Source: Roseomonas sp. (GTDB lineage: Bacteria > Pseudomonadota > Alphaproteobacteria > Acetobacterales > Acetobacteraceae). Taken from it: a stretch of 64,000 nt of DNA. Location of the stretch: contig JADCFN010000003.1 in NCBI GenBank assembly GCA_020249505.1, positions 293,632-357,631 on the forward strand, written 5' to 3'. Made by a program: the position numbers and the translations under genes. Position 1 is the stretch's first letter; each line of letters starts with the position of its first letter. Under the pieces are notes generated by a model that saw only the letters and a list, made by a program, of their open reading frames with translations, ran no database searches and had not been told where the DNA came from. Shown here in pieces: positions 61,540 to 64,000 of this stretch.

Positions 61540-63813
61540 ATGGATGATGATTTCCGCAAAGCCGCGCTGGATTACCACCGGCTGCCCCGCCCCGGGAAGC
61601 TTTCCATCACGCCAACCAAGCGGATGGAAACCCAGCGCGACCTGGGCCTGGCCTATTCGCCAGGCGTGGCGGCGGCGTGTGAGGCGATAGCCGCCGACCC
61701 AAGCGCTGCCTTTGACTATACCGCGCGCGGCAATCTGGTGGCGGTGATTTCCAATGGTACGGCGGTACTTGGCCTTGGTGCCATTGGCGCGTTGGCGTCC
61801 AAGCCCGTCATGGAAGGCAAGGCGGTTCTGTTCCAGAAATTCGCCGGCATTGATTCGATTGATATCGAAATTGACGAACGCGACCCCGACAAGCTGATCG
61901 AGGTGATTGCCGCGCTGGAGCCTTCCTTCGGCGCGATCAATCTGGAAGACATCAAGGCACCTGAGTGTTTTGAGGTTGAACGCCGCTTGCGCGAACGCAT
62001 GCGCATCCCGGTCTTTCACGATGATCAGCATGGCACGGCGATTATTGTCGCGGCTGCCGTGCGCAACGGGTTGTTGCTGCAAGGCAAGCGGCTGGAAGAT
62101 GTGCGCCTGGTCAATACTGGCGGCGGTGCGGCGGCTTTGGCCTGCCTTGATCTGCTGGTAGCCATGGGCCTCAAGCGCGAAAACGTCACCATCTGCGATA
62201 TTGGCGGCGTGGTGCATAAGGGGCGCGAGGATCTTGACCCCTATAAGGCCAAATGGGCGATCGAGACGAACGCCCGCACCCTGCAAGATGCCCTGCCCGG
62301 CGCGGATATCTTCCTTGGCCTTTCCGCGCCGCGCGTGCTGAAGCCGGAATGGCTGAAGCTGCTCGCCCCCAATCCCTTGGTGCTGGCACTCGCGAACCCT
62401 GAGCCCGAAATCCTGCCCGAAGCGGTGCGCGCCGCGCGCCCGGATGCGATTGTGGCAACGGGGCGGACGGATTATCCAAACCAGGTCAATAATGTCCTCT
62501 GCTTTCCCTTCATCTTCCGTGGTGCGCTGGATGTGGGTGCGACCACCATCAATGAAGAAATGAAAGTCGCGGCAGCGGATGCCATTGCCGCACTTGCGCG
62601 CGTTGAGGCATCCGAAGTGGTGGCGGCTGCCTATGGAGGGCAGGCACCGATTTTCGGGGCGGATTATATCATCCCGAAACCCTTTGATCCGCGCTTGATT
62701 CTGGAAGTCGCGCCCGCCGTGGCGCGCGCCGCCATGGCAAGCGGTGTCGCCACGCGCCCGATTGAAGATTTCGCCGCCTATCGCCGCAAGCTTGAGCGTA
62801 ATGTCTTCCGTTCCGGCAACCTCATGCGCCCGGTGTTCGAAGCCGCGCGCAAACGCCCACGCCGCATCGCCTATGCGGAAGGTGAGGATGAACGCACCCT
62901 CCGCGCCGTACAATCCGTTTTGGATGAAGGCATTGCCGAGCCCTTCCTGATCGGCCGCGACGATGTGATTGCCGCGCGCTGCGAAGCGCTGGGCCTGCGC
63001 ATGTCGGTGGGTGAAAGCGTGAAGGTTTTGGACCCCACGCGCGATGCGGAAATCTTCGACCCGCTGGTGGAACTTTATCGCCGCAAGGTATCGCGCCGCG
63101 GCGTGCCGCCGGATGCCGCCGGGCGGCGCGTGGCAACGCGCAATGCCGTCGCGGCTTCCCTTCTGCTGGAAGCCGGGCTGGTGGATGCCGCGTTGTGTGG
63201 CGGCACGCAGGATTGGATGGATCAGTGGCACCACGTGCTGGATGTTATCGGCAAGCGCGATGATGTCGGGCGCGTTTACGCCGTATCCGGCCTGATCACC
63301 CGCAATGGTGAGCATATGTTTGTGGTGGACACGCATCTTTGCGTGGAACCCTCTGCCGCGCAGATCGCGGAAATGACTTTGCTCGCCGCCGAACAGGTGC
63401 GCGGCTTTGGCTTGCAGCCGAAAGTGGCATTGCTTTCGCATTCTTCCTTCGGCGCTTCCCACGCGCCATCCGCCCGGCGGATGCGCGAAGCGCTCAAACT
63501 TATTCAGGCGCGTGATCCTGGCTTGGAAGTGGATGGCGAAATGCACGCCGATGCCGCGCTGGTGCCGGCCATTCGCGACCGCGCCGTGCCCGATGGCAAA
63601 CTCACCGGCGCGGCCAATCTGCTGGTCATGCCCGGCATTGACGCCGCCAATATCGCCTTCAACCTGGCCAAGGCTGCCACCGATGGGCTGCAATTGGGGC
63701 CACTCCTGCTCGGCATGAAAAAACCCGTGCATGTGCTGGTGCCAAGCGTGACCGCGCGGGGCATTCTGAACCTGACCGCGCTCGCAGTAGCTGAGGCAAA
63801 TGGGAAGGGGTGA
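61540..63813 (+). CDS. maeB: NADP-dependent malic enzyme with phosphotransacetylase-like domain
   Basis: Hybrid malic enzyme of about 757 residues that oxidatively decarboxylates malate to pyruvate. The N-terminal malic domain (about 1-430) shows the catalytic Tyr in [34 protein letters not shown] and the nucleotide loop [12 protein letters not shown]. The C-terminal part (about 435-757) is a Pta-like domain ([54 protein letters not shown]) that in known enzymes is regulatory, sensing acetyl-CoA. The track ORF starts within the tRNA gene; the ATG at 61540 opens the conserved [13 protein letters not shown]. Confidence 0.95.
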   Translation: MDDDFRKAALDYHRLPRPGKLSITPTKRMETQRDLGLAYSPGVAAACEAIAADPSAAFDYTARGNLVAVISNGTAVLGLGAIGALASKPVMEGKAVLFQKFAGIDSIDIEIDERDPDKLIEVIAALEPSFGAINLEDIKAPECFEVERRLRERMRIPVFHDDQHGTAIIVAAAVRNGLLLQGKRLEDVRLVNTGGGAAALACLDLLVAMGLKRENVTICDIGGVVHKGREDLDPYKAKWAIETNARTLQDALPGADIFLGLSAPRVLKPEWLKLLAPNPLVLALANPEPEILPEAVRAARPDAIVATGRTDYPNQVNNVLCFPFIFRGALDVGATTINEEMKVAAADAIAALARVEASEVVAAAYGGQAPIFGADYIIPKPFDPRLILEVAPAVARAAMASGVATRPIEDFAAYRRKLERNVFRSGNLMRPVFEAARKRPRRIAYAEGEDERTLRAVQSVLDEGIAEPFLIGRDDVIAARCEALGLRMSVGESVKVLDPTRDAEIFDPLVELYRRKVSRRGVPPDAAGRRVATRNAVAASLLLEAGLVDAALCGGTQDWMDQWHHVLDVIGKRDDVGRVYAVSGLITRNGEHMFVVDTHLCVEPSAAQIAEMTLLAAEQVRGFGLQPKVALLSHSSFGASHAPSARRMREALKLIQARDPGLEVDGEMHADAALVPAIRDRAVPDGKLTGAANLLVMPGIDAANIAFNLAKAATDGLQLGPLLLGMKKPVHVLVPSVTARGILNLTALAVAEANGKG

Positions 63814-63823
63814 GGGGGGGAGG

Positions 63824-63842
63824 CCGGGGGCTTTGCCCCCGG
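63824..63842. terminator. GC-rich hairpin after maeB
   Basis: CCGGGGGC-ttt-GCCCCCGG is a perfect eight-pair stem with a three-base loop, ten bases after the maeB stop. With its twin at 63851 it forms a double stem typical of terminator-like, dispersed GC-rich repeats in alphaproteobacteria. No T-run follows. Confidence 0.6.
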
Positions 63843-63850
63843 AGCCCCCA

Positions 63851-63873
63851 CCGGGGTGGCCGTGCCACCCCGG
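63851..63873. repeat. Second GC-rich hairpin, paired repeat unit
   Basis: CCGGGGTGGC-cgt-GCCACCCCGG is a perfect ten-pair stem with a three-base loop, eight bases after the first hairpin. The two stems look like one compound repetitive element separating maeB from the gene that begins at 63960. Whether it is dispersed through the genome cannot be seen here. Confidence 0.55.
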
Positions 63874-63959
63874 ACCCCGCCGGGACCGGGTGCCAGAATT
63901 GGCAATATCGGCGCGATAAGGGCATGGTGGCAGCAGTCCATGCTGGGTAACAAAGGCGC

Positions 63960-64000
63960 ATGAAAAACAGGCTGTTCTACGGGGATAATTTGGCCGTGCT
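63960..64000 (+). CDS. DNA methyltransferase, N-terminal codons only
   Basis: Partial gene entering the right edge, too short for the ORF track. From the ATG at 63960 it reads MKNRLFYGDNLAVL (last codon incomplete), the standard opening of site-specific DNA adenine/cytosine methyltransferases of the type III or beta class, where 'LFYGDNLxVL' sits at the first strand and leads to the DPPY/NPPY motif. A weak AAAGG precedes the ATG. Assignment depends on 13 residues only, but the motif is distinctive. It suggests a restriction-modification or orphan methylase locus just outside. Confidence 0.6.
   Translation, partial: MKNRLFYGDNLAV

Noticed and set aside
61501-63732. 743-residue minus-strand ORF opposite maeB
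   Set aside because: Long open antisense frame caused by GC-rich codon bias; maeB on the plus strand has complete malic enzyme and Pta motifs.
1-64000. CRISPR array, insertion sequence or prophage
   Set aside because: No regularly spaced direct repeats, no transposase or integrase ORF, and no phage structural genes were seen in the track or the sequence.

Overview
The window reads as a contiguous stretch of chromosome from a GC-rich alphaproteobacterium, most likely in or near the Acetobacteraceae (Roseomonas-like). This placement is inference. It rests on the mix of housekeeping blocks (hemJ/rho, hslVU, hisB-DUF2628-hisH-hisA, rpiB-glyA-nrdR-ribDEBH-nusB-thiL), on orphan Bug-type (TctC) periplasmic receptors, and on many acyl-CoA and carboxylic-acid catabolism genes. 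Genes are densely packed, and many neighbours overlap by four bases (ATGA or GTGA).

Layout. 1-5.7 kb: a divergent catabolic locus (Ldh-type dehydrogenase start, FAH-family hydrolase and TauD-like dioxygenase on the minus strand; SDR and a solute-binding-like protein on the plus strand), then a universal stress gene with an FNR/FixK-like box and an epoxide-hydrolase-like gene. 5.8-13.5 kb: acyl-CoA synthetase, hemJ, a low-GC DUF4760 gene, rho and the dTDP-rhamnose genes rfbBACD. 13.5-20.3 kb: a Bug receptor, EcsC-like protein, hslU/hslV, and a histidine gene cluster that includes a DUF2628 and a GNAT gene. 20.4-27.3 kb: chemoreceptor, MFS/amidohydrolase pair, and a PEP-mutase-family gene coupled to an LTA-synthase-like membrane gene. 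27.3-37.4 kb (minus): amidase, two acyl-CoA dehydrogenases, enoyl-CoA hydratase, two-subunit CoA-transferase, MaoC-type hydratase, ADP-forming acyl-CoA ligase and an MgtC/DUF4010 membrane protein, apparently a catabolic operon. 37.5-46.4 kb: MoeB-DsrE pair, SLT/SPOR lipoprotein, acyl-CoA synthetase, two convergent Bug receptors, acyl-CoA dehydrogenase and an AMACR-like enzyme. 46.5-52.8 kb (minus): small RHH, VOC, RidA, DUF1272 and DUF2798 genes behind a class I fumarase, an amine-oxidase-type flavoprotein with a DMT exporter, and a histidine phosphatase. 52.9-61.4 kb: flavin reductase, then the riboflavin/folate block thiL-nusB-ribH-ribB-ribE-ribD-nrdR-glyA-rpiB, and lipB. 61.4-64 kb: tRNA-Leu(GAG), maeB, a double GC-rich hairpin and the first codons of a DNA methyltransferase.

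No CRISPR array, insertion sequence, rRNA or recognisable riboswitch was seen. The best leads for something unusual are the coupled PEP-mutase-like/LtaS-like pair, the riboflavin protein whose GTP cyclohydrolase II half has lost its metal and catalytic residues, the low-GC DUF4760 gene wedged between hemJ and rho, the solute-binding-like protein without a signal peptide, a possible small minus-strand gene at about 38.9 kb, and the methyltransferase that begins at the right edge. All functions are assigned from motifs read by eye; no database search was run.
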